From the NCBI GenBank assembly GCA_031308135.1, contig JAHLJT010008756.1, positions 103,041,271-103,105,270 on the forward strand: 64,000 nucleotides of DNA, written 5' to 3'. The position numbers were made by a program, and so were the translations under genes. Under the pieces are notes generated by a model. That model made no database searches. It saw nothing but the letters and a program-made list of their open reading frames with translations, and was not told where the DNA came from. The DNA is from Acheta domesticus (lineage: Eukaryota; Arthropoda; Insecta; Orthoptera; Gryllidae). Below, piece by piece: positions 47,351 to 59,500 of the stretch (its first letter is position 1; each line of letters opens with the position of its first letter).

Positions 47351-48775
47351 GATCTCTCTCTCTCCACTTCACCCATCTTCCTTCCCTTTCGTTCCGCCCG
47401 CTCTCCTAGTTAAAGAGAAGCCTAGGGGATCTGGGGCTGAATTTCCATTTACCTTAGGGAACTTTTAGACACATCGCATAGATGATTCAAGACGCTTTAC
47501 TTTTCGCGCGAAATTTGAACAGGTCTGGGTCATAGGAACCAAACCTGCCTGATTCGCTTCTGCCCCCGGGACACTGTTCTTAGGAAGGGCGGTTTTGTCT
47601 GCACAGATTAGTACGAGGAGTAGTTGTAGGTCAGTCCCGCGGGCTTTTTCCCTGAGACGCACTGCAAACACGAGGCCTCTGGTTGGGAGCTAGGGACGGG
47701 GCGCGTCGGTGTCTGTGCGTCGCCGCTTTCGCGGCCGGTCGCGCAGAACAAATAGCGCTTCGCCTCCGGGGGTCGGAGACCGCCCGTTGTTTACTGCAAA
47801 CATCGGCCGGTAATTGGGTCCCTGGGCGCGAGGTGCACCTCCCAGCACGCCGACTGCCCCGCCCGCCTCCGCCTGCTACGCCCTGCCCCGCCCTTCCTCT
47901 CTCCCGTCTTCCCGCATCTCCGTCTCCGCTCTCCACCGCCTGCGCTGTTGTTCAGCTTTTTATCTAGGTAGTAGCTTCATCGCTTATACAGATAGTACCT
48001 GATTCATAGACTAGGGGGTCGGCGCGAGCGCGGCGGCATTGTGCGGGAGAACGGCTGTCTCCTTTGCGGAGACGGCGCCCGCCCGCCCAGCGCCTCGCCC
48101 TCCCGCCCATCCCTCGTAGCCTAGGGCCATATCAGTAGTTTACAGGTTATACATATATATACACACATATTCTTTGATAAAAATCCATGTTGTAGCGGCA
48201 GGTTTTTGTCTCTATACACAAAGCGCTTAAGACTGAACACGCCATGAATAGTAGTGATGTAACGTTAGTTGGTAAGTTTGTCGGACGCAAAATGGGCCGC
48301 GCCGCGGTGGCGTCGTGCGTGGCGGCGGCGGCAGCGCTGCGCGGCGGCCGGTCCGGCGCTGGCGTGGCCTTGCCGGGTTAAAGCCCCCGCGGCCTCCGCG
48401 CGTCCCGCCGCCTGCACAGGCTCCGCCGACGCCCATGTCGACGACGCCGCGGCGACCGCGCGCTCGTGTGCTCGTGAAGACGTGTTTTTTGATTTTTTAT
48501 TTTTTGAATGATGTTCCTTTTGATTTATATTTTGGAGCTGAGTTTTTAATGTAAACAGTTTTGCATTCTTGGTATTCCACAAATGCGTGCGCAAGCACTG
48601 TAGCCTACATTAGGTTGTAAGTTTTTTTGTAACATTCCAAGTACTGAGATTATTATATACTTTTTTAAGACACGTGAGTTTTCTTTAGTCTTGAGCTGTG
48701 AATCGAGACGATGCGCCGCAATTTGTAAGCGCATCGGCGTCTTGCCTTGTGTAAATAAACATTTGTATTCTTGTA
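47351..48775 (+). other. 3' UTR of the MADF-BESS gene
   Basis: No AATAAA occurs between the stop codon and 48754, so the 3' UTR is probably about 1.4 kb. It includes two GC-rich patches (about 47640-48130 and 48280-48480) and a long T-rich end. A Pumilio-type TGTAAATA (48750-48757) overlaps the poly(A) signal. The GC patches create ORFs on both strands that I do not consider coding. Confidence 0.6.
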
Positions 48776-48793
48776 TACACTCTAATGTGTGTG
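48754..48793 (+). terminator. Poly(A) signal and GU-rich downstream element
   Basis: AATAAA at 48754-48759 is followed at about 48783-48793 by TAATGTGTGTG, a GU-rich downstream element at the normal distance. Cleavage is expected near 48775. A second AATAAA at 48964-48969 could serve as an alternative distal site. Confidence 0.7.
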
Positions 48794-48895
48794 ACTGGGC
48801 CAGGAGCGCCTGCTCCGTGGTTCTATTACCCTTCTGCTTCCACACTTCTCCGACCCGCCTACCTTCCCGCCCCGCTCCGAGCCTCCACTTCGACT

Positions 48896-48927
<32 letters not shown>

Positions 48928-50481
48928 AGCGCCAAGCCGTGCACCCTTTTCTTGCCCCCGACGAATAAAGGGGAATCTTTTTGGTGGCGTACAATGTAGG
49001 ATTACCCGCGCGCTCACAATGCTCGCGTAGTACGCAGTTCTTTTTAACCTCTTTTTTTTGCGCGCGCAGCTTCCTCGGGAAGTGCGAGACAAAGGGCACA
49101 GTCTCATTCCCCTGCGCCCTTTCGCCGCCGACGGAAGCGAAGCCTCCGCGCATCCCCGCCTTGCCCCGCCCCGCGGGCGGTGCACTTCCGCTGCCTCCGG
49201 GGGGCGTGTTTACATTTTAAATTGAAAAGTGGCCCCTTCGTCCTCCCCCGGCTGCTTTTTTGCGTCTGTAGCTTCTTGCCCAGATTCCCTCTCTTGCAGG
49301 TTTCGCGACTCTCTCTGCGCTCTTGCCTAGCCCCAGAACCATTGCTGTACGGAGAAAAAATGCCGTACGTTTTTCCTGTGGGCAGCAGCCATCTATATTC
49401 CTCTTCGCTGGGACGGACTCCTTAAAGAATCCCATACGCAGGAAGCCCGAAAATGCCATTGTAAAAGCAGCATGAAATCGATTAGGCTTGAATACGTTCC
49501 AGGTGTTTATATTAACATAAAAATTACGAGTTTACGTTTTTCATATTTAAACTGTTTATTGACCAATTGTCTATCGCGTATAAATGTTTGCTTTTAATTA
49601 CATTAGGTGTATAATAGTTAAAGCTCGGGTTTCAGGAATATTATTTTATGGATGGAAAGACTAATTTTTTCATGTTGGTTAGGCTTCCTTGGAGAAAGCG
49701 GATCGGTAGATTGCTCAGACATGCCAGCTAAAGGGATGCGATTAAATTTGGCTTTCTTGAAAGGGAGCATGGCCAGAACAGTTCTCGTTAGGGAAGATCA
49801 TACATTTTTGGTTTTTTTTTTCGGGCGAGTTCCGCTTCATTTGATGCAAGTTATTTGTGATAGGGACTTTTTGATGAAAACGGGGGCTTCCGGAAACCTT
49901 CCAGTCTGGGCTTCTTCCGGGAACTGTGCTTCTTTGTGCAATATTCACTGAGTAACGTAAGCCGCCTCCCCATCTCCCGTGAAGCCCTTTCATATTTCAA
50001 ATTGGACCGAGCGGATCACTTTTCCGGAGCGAAGGAGGGGAGCTGGAGCAGGAGCGGGGCAATCTCGGAGAGGTATGTTGCTCTCGTTGAGCCTCGGGAG
50101 CAATCGCTCCTCGACGCCGCGCCGGTTGGCAGCGGGTTGTAGTTCCCTGCTGGCGGCGCCCGGTGGGAGCAGTGGGCGGAGCGACGGTAGGCGGGCCGGT
50201 TGTGCAACGTCGCACGCTTCAGCGTGTGAGAGCATTTTTCCTTAACCTAGCTTGGGCTGTCTTGGGGCATTGACCACTGAACTTGAAAAGTAGGCAGATA
50301 GGAGTAGGGAGACGTAAGAGATAAAGAATGATCTTAATTTTCTGCGAGAAACGGTGCTGTATTAAGATTTACATTGAATAACGCATACCTAATTATGCAC
50401 ATAAGAACGAGAAATGTTCAAAATATAGAGCAAAATATGGACCAAAACTGAATAAAAAGGGGGGGATGCAACGGCGGGATG
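48794..50481. other. Non-coding stretch downstream of the MADF-BESS gene
   Basis: It contains GC-rich islands at about 48800-49200 and 50030-50240. No exon is supported. ORFs of 80-130 codons here come from islands or the GTC repeat. Confidence 0.5.
48896..48926. repeat. GTC trinucleotide repeat (about 10 units)
   Basis: A perfect run of GTC/TCG units. On the minus strand it reads as poly-Asp and on the plus strand as poly-Val, producing ORFs that should not be taken as genes. Confidence 0.95.
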
Positions 50482-50555
50482 AGTACTGGGATGCAACGGC
50501 GGATCGAGAACCTTTTCAAACTATGTGTTTTATAGTTTTTGTTTGCCTCTGTTTC
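50482..50555 (+). repeat. 74-bp direct repeat, copy 1
   Basis: This sequence, beginning AGTACTGGGATGCAACGGCGG and ending TTTGCCTCTGTTTC, is repeated at 51547-51620 with one mismatch in 74 bases. A truncated extra unit (GATGCAACGGCGGGATG) lies immediately upstream at about 50464-50480. Confidence 0.9.
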
Positions 50556-51546
50556 AATGTATTTATTACACATGTTGCATAAATAAAAGTGAAAAAATAT
50601 TGCAGATTAGTATTATAAATAACTTCCAGTAATCCTTTTCTGAAAATTCATCATTTCGAAGTAGTGTATTAAAAAGGAATGTGTTAAATTTTTGAGTGTG
50701 AAATTGCAATCTCTTAATTTTATTGATTTAACTGAAACTTGCTCAACAAAATAATGAAGCTCATTTTTAACCTGGCAGTATCTTGTGGGCGTAAATATAG
50801 ATTTTTTACTAAATCCTATTCACCACTTCAAATTGAACTAAACGTTAAAAATAAGTTTCGAATATTAATTTCGAAAGATTATAATATACAACATATTGCA
50901 AATAAAATGTTGAAATGTGCAACTGTAAGCGAATAGCGTTTTCTCTAAATAAAAATATGTACTAGGCCCCGAAATTTTCACAATTATGAATGATCAAATA
51001 TGTTTCGAACCACTTCAAAAAGCCTCATTCGAAAACACTACAAAAGTGTAACTAACAAACATATATGTTATTTAATTTATTACAAATCCTAGCCCTTTTG
51101 TGACATAATTGAGCGTTTTAATAACATATCAGTACATTTTACTTCACGTCCGTAAATTTTCAGGGAAGTTTCTAGCCCTTGTTTTTAAAAAGTCAAGCTT
51201 GCAATGTGGGTTGACATTTTAATCTTGCATTGATAAATATTTGTTGATCTCTTCGATTTCTCCTCGGGCACCATCGGGGAGAGGAAACCTTTTTGAAGAG
51301 GTTTTGTAGGGCGCAGAGGTCGAAGTTGTTGAACCAGTGGGCGAGCGCGCCGGGCAATGCGCTTCACCCGGCTTCCGCGCCCCTTTCGCAGTTGTGAATG
51401 CGCTTCATTTGAACCGGCGCGGCGCGCGGCCTCAGCTGACCGCCTTGTTAACGCCCTTCTGTTGGCGCTCCGCAGGAGCCTGGACAGCCCAGTTCCCGCT
51501 GGCACTGTTGCCCGCGTCCGATGTTTACGGACCTGTGAAAAAGTTT
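50556..51546. other. Spacer between the 74-bp direct repeats
   Basis: About 1 kb of mostly AT-rich DNA with a GC-rich island at about 51300-51530. It has no recognisable coding sequence and no primer-binding site or polypurine tract that would suggest an LTR element. Confidence 0.5.
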
Positions 51547-51620
51547 AGTACTGGGATGCAACGGCGGATCGTGAACCTTTTCAAACTATGTGTTTTATAG
51601 TTTTTGTTTGCCTCTGTTTC
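51547..51620 (+). repeat. 74-bp direct repeat, copy 2
   Basis: Partner of 50482-50555 in the same orientation, with start sites 1065 bases apart. The single difference is ATCGTGAAC here against ATCGAGAAC in copy 1. Such high identity implies a recent duplication or a repeat family with few mutations. Confidence 0.9.
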
Positions 51621-53149
51621 TCTGCATTCATTTGAAGATTGAAAGGGGCAATCATTCGAGGACGGGACCCAAACAGATGTATAACCTAACAAATTGCTCG
51701 CTCTAGAATGGAAATGTTTTGATAACTCGTACTCGTCACACTCTTAAGAGTGTGAACAATACAGAAGCGCTAATTCTCTCTAGTATCCCCTGAATTAAAA
51801 AAAAATGATGTAATAACAATTTTATTTAATTGTAATGTCTGGAGGGATACTGTGACGTTTACTTAGATATTAACAAGTTGCTCCTGTTTCTGTGTGGGTT
51901 GCATTGTGCTGCAATTGTCAAACGGAAGTGTGCGTGTATATAAAAGCACGTAGATGCGACCCGTAACATTTGAGTTTTCTTCATTCCTGACTAATTGATC
52001 TCTTCACCATAGTATTCGTATTGACTTCGGACTGAAGTGTGTTTACAAACATTTTCTCGAAAGAGCAAACCATTCGAATGAGAGATGAGTTTCTTCTGTG
52101 GAAAGGTCTCTATCTTCTTGGCAGTTGTAGGCAAACCGATAATACCATTACGTCATCATAACAATTTACTACGTTCACAAGTATCCCCTTTCGGGGCAAA
52201 AGACTATTTTCGGGTTCCGATTTATGTGCAAGTAAAAGTTACGGTAGTTGTTTTCAAGATGTGATCGATATATGAAGGAGACCTTTCTTCTTTTATTGGT
52301 TAAAAAAAACACTCTAAGTAAAGGTTTAGCCGTACTTCAGTCCGCATTGGTAATATAGTTAAAGAATATCATGTTTAGGAAACTTTCCACCATTATTTAG
52401 ATCATTTTACTTCAATATTTTTTTCACTTCATAATTTTTTGGTTATTCAGGATTTACCTAAAAAAATCTTTGTACGAATATGAGTTAATAAACAACAAAT
52501 TTTTTGCCATCTTTAGGAAAACACTGTCGTTATGAAAATTTAAAAAATGTAAAGAATTTAAGTCAATCGTTAATGTAAAAAATTTTGCAACGACAATGTT
52601 AAAAAGTATTCGTAAATTCGATACGAATTGACAGAAACTTGATTTCCTGAAACAATAGGACCTTCTTGTTAGTTCTCGTGTGTTTTAGGAAAACTTCCCT
52701 CGTTCTCCGATTTACAATGGTTTGCTTCTTGGATGAATTAACATCTCTGATCTGAGTGTGTACTTAGACGTTCTTTGCCTTATGGATTCTCTTGAGGCTC
52801 TGAAGTATTGACTCAGCCAGTTTCAAAGTTTGAGATCATTGCCGAGTTTCAAACTTTATGCGGTTTCGTTCCAAGTTAAAGCCAGCACCCTGCATTAGGG
52901 AAATTCCAATTAGACTGCGCAAAGCAGCTAAGTTATTTCAGTACGCGAAATCCTGTTGATGAGACGTATCTCGCGACTGCCGGGGGTCTTTAAGACGCAT
53001 GTTGTTTTTGCAAAGAAAATTGGAATAAGCTAACAGAATTGGAATATGTGTTCATCTCTCATTTCTGTTTGTCGCGCCTTTCGGAAATATACGTTGGTTC
53101 TTCGCTCCACTTTTGTCGCGATACGATAGATCCAAGGATCTGAGTTAAG
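51621..53149. other. AT-rich non-coding stretch
   Basis: The sequence is AT-rich throughout, and I see no island, exon or identifiable repeat. Confidence 0.5.
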
Positions 53150-53580
53150 ACATAGCCCTGTGAAGAGAGAAGCGTGTGTGTGTGGCCGGCAGTATTGGGA
53201 GGTGGGCGCTTATCTGCGGCTGTTCCACGCGGCTGTGCAGCCACGGGCGCTCCGCTTCCACTCCACTCCAGCCCAGCCCAGCCCACCCCACGCCCCCTCG
53301 CTCGCAGATAGCGCGTCCCGCCGCTCGCCCGCCTCGCGGCCTCCGCAGGCACGAAAGCTCTTTCCTCCCTCCCCCTTTCTCGTCCTTCGGCCGTCCTTCC
53401 TTCGGCCGCAGGATCGCCTCCCCATGCTCTGATCACGAGAGGAGGAACGCGAACTCGCGCTGCGAGTTGAGAAGAAGCGCCCGGCGGCGGCGGATTGGTT
53501 TTCAGAGGGGCGGGGCTTGCGGGCTAGGACGTGAGGTGCCAGAGCCGGTGCACAACGAGATTGGAACTTCACGCTTGGGT
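53150..53580. promoter_or_regulatory. Candidate GC-island promoter with CCAAT and GC boxes
   Basis: Within this island GATTGGTT (inverted CCAAT box, about 53493-53499) lies 8 bases before GGGGCGGGGC (53507-53516), a GC box. This pairing is common in TATA-less promoters. It lies 7.7 kb upstream of the hnRNP L-like exon on the same strand and could belong to that gene, but no connecting exon is visible. The ORFs in the island are compositional. Confidence 0.3.
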
Positions 53581-56500
53581 GAGGGGATGTGTGGCGCCTT
53601 CATACTTGATGCGCACGCGAAATGTATGTTTGTGGAGTCTGGATTTGCGAAGGTGTGCACGTGTTGCGTGGTTGAAGTGGCTGTTATTTGTCATTCTGGC
53701 ATTTACGTAGCGTGTGAAATGAGATTCACGCTTGTTCAAAATAAGCAAATCCTAGGTTGAATGATGGTCTCACGTATGTTGAGCAATAAGACAATTTCCG
53801 TGTCAGGACGCCTTATGTCAATCACGTAGATCTTTGTCGTATCAGAAAATATGTTAAATTTGAGAAGAAAAAAAGTTGTGTAGTGTTTTCTTTAAAGGAT
53901 CATTTACATATTTACTGTTGGAAATTCTTTTCCTTGTAGAAATAGCAGATTAGAATAAATGTAGAGTTCGCACATTCATCTTTCGAAACAGAACGTTACT
54001 TGTTCGGGTATGCTGCGAATGTATGAGCCATATTTATTCTAGAACAAATAGTATTTGGAATCGTGCATCGAGGGTTGTGGGACGTGGCTTCTAATGGCGC
54101 AGGCACGCGCCATCACAAGTTTTATCTCCCAACGCTGCCGCCTGTTTTAATTCCTGCGAGATAGCTGGGTGGGTCCCGAGGGCCCTCGTCCGCTGTGGCG
54201 AGGCTGCGCTCAGTCTGCTCAGGGACGTTCCGGCTCCTAATCTTAGTGTCCTCACACTACCTCGACTACTCGCCGCGGTTTCTACCGTCTTTGCAGTACT
54301 TTGTTTAAAACAGCTTCCCCTACGGCTCGCGAAGTGCGGTCATTATATCGCGTGGTTTTTGCTGGCGTTGGCCCCGCGCCAACTCTCGTCCTTAGCGTCT
54401 TGCTTCCGACGGCCGTCCTCGCGACGACCCTTCGTCCTCAACAGCCCGGTGGCGTTGCGAGTTTCAGCTTGTAACGACTCCCCACTTTTTCTCTCCTTCC
54501 ACCGCGCACGAGGCACCGCTCGCTTCATTTCCAGATGATCCGCATTGTGCGGACACGTGAATAATCGCTGGCGGCGAGGACGCCGCGCCCAGCTTTTGTG
54601 GGTTGAGCCCTCCAGACGTCTCCGGGTCTTGATTTCGTGGCTTCACATACATGCTTCTTTGCTCGCGCGCATCTCTCGGGTTCCCTTTCATCTCCGGTAG
54701 CTCAGCGTCGTGCCGGATTTGTATTTCCCGAGCGTCGGTGGAATCCCTGAGTGGCGTCGCGTGCGCGGAGGTGACAACTTCGTAGGCGTCTTTTTACCTT
54801 TCCTGTTTCCAAATTTCTTGACAGTTTTATTATCTAGTAGTGAAATATCCTGATCGTCAGTTCTGGAAGCATGTTTTCTACTTTTAAAATTATTCCGTCA
54901 TATCGTACGTTGATTTTTTTCTATCTTTCAAATCTGAAATCTCTTTCTGTTCACAATTTCCGTTCATTTGCTTTCAAGTTTTCATCTTCTTTCTTTTTGC
55001 GTATTTCCGCCCAGCAGTTTGTCCCCTCCTCCATATTTAGACACATCTGAATCAACCATTCTTACCGGCATATATCTTCTATTCTCTGCACTGCTCTCAC
55101 CACCAGTCGCCTAGACTCGTGATCGGCCTTCTCCACCTCTGCATACCTTCGCACGCGTGCCGAGGGATTGTTAAAAATTCATGCGGTGGGCGAGAGGGCG
55201 CGGACCGAGCTTTCTTGTGCCTCGGGCCGCGCCCCCGGAGACCTGCTTTCGCAGCTCGTGCCGCCGCGTAGAAAGTGCAATTGACCTGGCAAGAAGGGAA
55301 CTGAATTTTGTAAGAAATTTCGCACAATCCATTTGTGAGGTCCTTTCTTCCGTCCTCTTCGAAGAAGACCAGAGTTTAAATTAGAAGAATCAAAGTACAT
55401 TTTCCCCCGCTTCTGCCGCCACATTATGTGGATATCGTGAATTGGGTTATAATTGCACCCTTGTAACAATTTGTCAATTACATGACATATCATTCTCATT
55501 TTCTTGTAAAAGTGGGGGTTTAATTTCGAATTTTAATTGTATTTTTAGTGCGGCTTAATTTAAAACAAACTTTCTTTCGTTATTGGTATGTCGTCAGTAA
55601 TATATTGCGCAGTGTGCGTGTCATCTTAGAGAGTTCGTTAACTAACGAACGTAACTACGCAGACTCAAGCCATGAAAATGTTTGCTTGATACAATAGAAT
55701 GTTTCCCGCGAGTGTGTGCTGAGTAACTGGATTAGACCATCAAGAAGAGCAGTAAAACCATTGTTACATCAGGTCAGATTAGAATTTTCTTACATGTTCA
55801 TCCTCACGACCATTTTTAAGTGTTGTCACTCCGTGGAAAGGGTGTTTATTTCTAGAACCTGGTTTCTATTACGTGGAAGACACGCTTTCAGATGCGCGGT
55901 AGAAGCTGGGTTCAGAAGCCGCAACGCATGTTCTTCTTCGAACAAGAAAAACTGGGAATGCGCGATAGTGGAAGAGGTGATAGGGATGAGTGTTCTTGAA
56001 GGAATCTCGTTCTCGAGACGCCTGTACCACGACATAAACCAGTCACTCGCATTCGGGCGTCATTCATTCCAGTGGAAGGCACTTGTAGTCGCCATGTTCC
56101 CTGTCGGAACTGTGAATTTTTTTTCCTTTCCCAGAATGATTCATCGCGAACGATGCGCCCTTGCAAGTGGACTGCTTCACCACTGCCCTAAATGACGCTG
56201 CTGTGTAAAGTATATCACGCTGAGGGTTCCGATCGAGATATGCTTTCCGCCGTAGCAGTGGGAGTTGTCGTATTAATTCATAAGTGGCATTGAACTTGCA
56301 TCACGCATAATGTTTTCGATTTGTGACTCAACTACTTAGTCTCGAAAGAAGAGAAAAAGATAATAGAATGGAAGGTAATAAATCTTACATTGTGTTATTG
56401 CATTGTTGCATTCTCAGTCGTTTACACGATTTGCTAATGAATAATTTTAATGCAATTAATTAATGAAAGTATCATTGCGCTGTGGGACCATAAAGTTCGT

Positions 56501-59500
56501 AACAATGTGCAGATTACTCTTTTTCTGTGCGACCGATATTGTTAGCAACCACGTCATTACTATTACATAGTAAAACATTCTATGGTTTAATATATTACAG
56601 AAAGGGAGATTCTAAAGCGGGATTCATGAGCTTTTAAATTAAATTTGTGAAGAAATTTATGAAAAATTAAGATCGATCAATGCATTAATTGGGAAACGTT
56701 TGTCAGACTGTGAACATATCAATCGCTCTTAATTTCAAAATCTGAAAATGTTGACGTGCGAGATTATTTTCTGACTTCTCTCAAAGTTCCACTCATGTTG
56801 GACTACGTATTTTGCGATATTAATTGTGGTTTGACACTTTGACTACGGTATAGTGGGTACTTGTATTGGATGCGAGCCTGTTTTTATCTTGATCTGCATG
56901 TCTGCCGCAGTCACGTGGGGGACAGCCCTCACGAGAGACATGCCGCAGCCGGTGGTTGGTAGCGTCGACCGCAGAGAGCGTGGGCGTGTTAGTTCGCGGG
57001 GCGGCCGCGCGAGTGCGCACTGGAACTGTCGTCGAAGGCGCGGAGGAAGCTGCTGGTGGCAGGGGTCTTCAAACTTTCAATCGCGGCTCCATTGACGTTC
57101 GAAGATAAACTGCCTTCGAACGCGCGTGTAAATTACCACGTCAAGGTTTGGACATTTAAGTCGATAGGTTTGGTTGTTAAATGCGCAGGGGAGATTGAGA
57201 TTGGAGCTCCATTTTTCGATAGTCTTGGGCACTGTTTCTAAATTTTAAAAAATGTAAAGGCAGATGATTGTGCAGTAATTCAGAAGAACGGGCTGCTGAG
57301 CTTGCATGATATAAATGACTTATTATGGAATATGCAAGGCGCGGCAAAATTTGGAAATGCGTGGCATGAGAGTATTGTTATTCTACCAGTAATTAGTGTT
57401 AGGTTGATTTATTATTGATAGGTGAGTGAAGGAAATAATATTGATTTCAAAAATAAGCGAGATATTCGTTCAGCATTTTGCCATTGTCCATTTGTTTGGC
57501 GTCCCCCGGGCTAGACCACTCACCCTGCTGCTCGGAACCGCGCCGCGCCCCGTTCCTTTCCGTTCCTCCATTCCGCGGCATGAGACGCCGCCGGTTTCCC
57601 GCGCGGGCGACCGACGGCGACGCCAGCGCACTCGGTCGTCGCGGCATTGAAACTAAGCCGAGGGACGCGTGAGCGGCCGCCGCCGGGCGAGAGCAACGCG
57701 CCCACCTGTCGGCCTTGTGCGCGGGCAAGGAAGGGCAAGGCAGCGGTGGCGCTGGTGGCGGCGGAGAAAGTGGAGATGAGGACGTAGTGGCTGCGTTGGA
57801 GATGGCATGCGGCGTAGATTTTCTTTCCACGCCCCGCGCCGCGCCGCGTCGCGCCGCGTCGCGCCACCTGGTGCCTCGGAGGGGAGAGAAGAGGGGGTGC
57901 ATGCCTGTCGCTCAAATAGGATGCCTCGCTCGGTGCGCTGCGGCTTTTAACATTTTTGTGTTGTGAGACAGCGAATTTTCGCAGTTGGTGTGAATATTTA
58001 CTTGAGAGGTGTATTTAGTTTCCTCACTTATTTTCCGTCTGAAGCATTTCGACTTTGTCGATGTTAACTTGTGATTTTTTGTTTGTTATTGTGCGTTGGT
58101 GGCATCTTCCTAGGTACTATGGAATGGTGGAATTATGGGTCGTAGTAACTTCTTCGAATTAATGCGTTTTTTGTGTGGAGAAGACTGCGTTCTTCCAATC
58201 CGATAGGCACGTTTCTGGATATAAGTAGTTTACATCATTAAAAAAAAAAAAAAAGTTTACAAACCTTGTAACAGATAAGCCACGTATACCCTGTATGTAT
58301 TCCTACCTATTCTTGAATATGGTAAGTTCATACAGCGCACATATCAAGGTGTACTGTGTCTATGGTACTCCCGGATTGATTGCTTGAGAATTGTGTATTG
58401 TGCAATGTGCAACGAAACGGTTCCGATGAAAATAGACCACTTTCTTAGGGTTCGGAGCCATCGCCATTTGTCTGAGCGAATCTTACTGGCGTGCGTCTTC
58501 CTGAAGAAATCGGTAAGGGGTCAACAAAGGAGAATCCGAGAGCTACGTCTTCGCGTGCTTATCGCTTCTCGGCGGACTTATTTTCCGTTGGAGGGCGTTG
58601 AACAGTGCCAGAAGCGACTGCAACATTGAGGGGGCCGGCTCTGGAGGAAGAATTACTTCGAGAATCACGGAAACTATAAAAAATGAAAAATGGGCCCGCT
58701 TAAAATGTTTTTGGAGTGGGCCTGAAGAGTATGAGGCTGCTCGATAACTTCCAGGAGAACTTACGCCGCGTTTTTGCTGCTGGTTTCTCTCACTTCTTTT
58801 TCAGTCAATAAATCGATCGAACGCGGCTCTGGTCATTTAGCATTACGGTTGCACCCGAGTGTATTTTTCTTCGGGAATTTTGGATTTAATGTGATCGTGT
58901 TGCCGGGAGTCCTTTCTATATATTACAGTATTAATAATAATTATTATTTTAAAGATTGAGGAGTGATAACTGAGAAAAGCTTTGAATCGAGAAATAATAC
59001 ATTTTTTAAATGAAAAATGTGAAATAAAATGACATTTTAGAACAATCTAATGAATGAGTATAGCACGACGTAAGGTACGCACGACGTAATTTGAGCTTGA
59101 CCAAATTTTCTTTTGGATAAGGTTTTTGAAATTCATAGTATTACATAATTTAATTATTTATTTACCCCAAATTAGTAGGACAGTGACGCAAGTTTCATGT
59201 AGAGTGTGTTTTATTCAAATTTCCTAGGAAGTTATTTCGAGACATCGGCTTGTTGCAACGATTTGTTCGCGCCTAACGGTCACAATTTTGAGTTATTCAC
59301 TAGTTGTCCAGTTCCTTTTTTGCAATTGGTCCCACTCAACGGGCCCGGTAAACTACCGAGTTTTTCCCGCGGTGGAGGCCGACAGCTCACCCATCGACTG
59401 CACACGCATGTGTCGGAAGCCACTTCGGCGCAATCCCTGCCCGCGCGCCGAGCGGTATCCGTTGCGAGAGCACTTGACGCGGCATCTCCGGTATCCGAGC

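Noticed and set aside
48782..49153. ORF with a poly-Asp tract
   Set aside because: The acidic run is simply the GTC microsatellite read on the minus strand.
50482..51620. LTR retrotransposon flanked by the 74-bp repeats
   Set aside because: The repeats are too short for LTRs, and the interior has no gag/pol coding, primer-binding site or polypurine tract.
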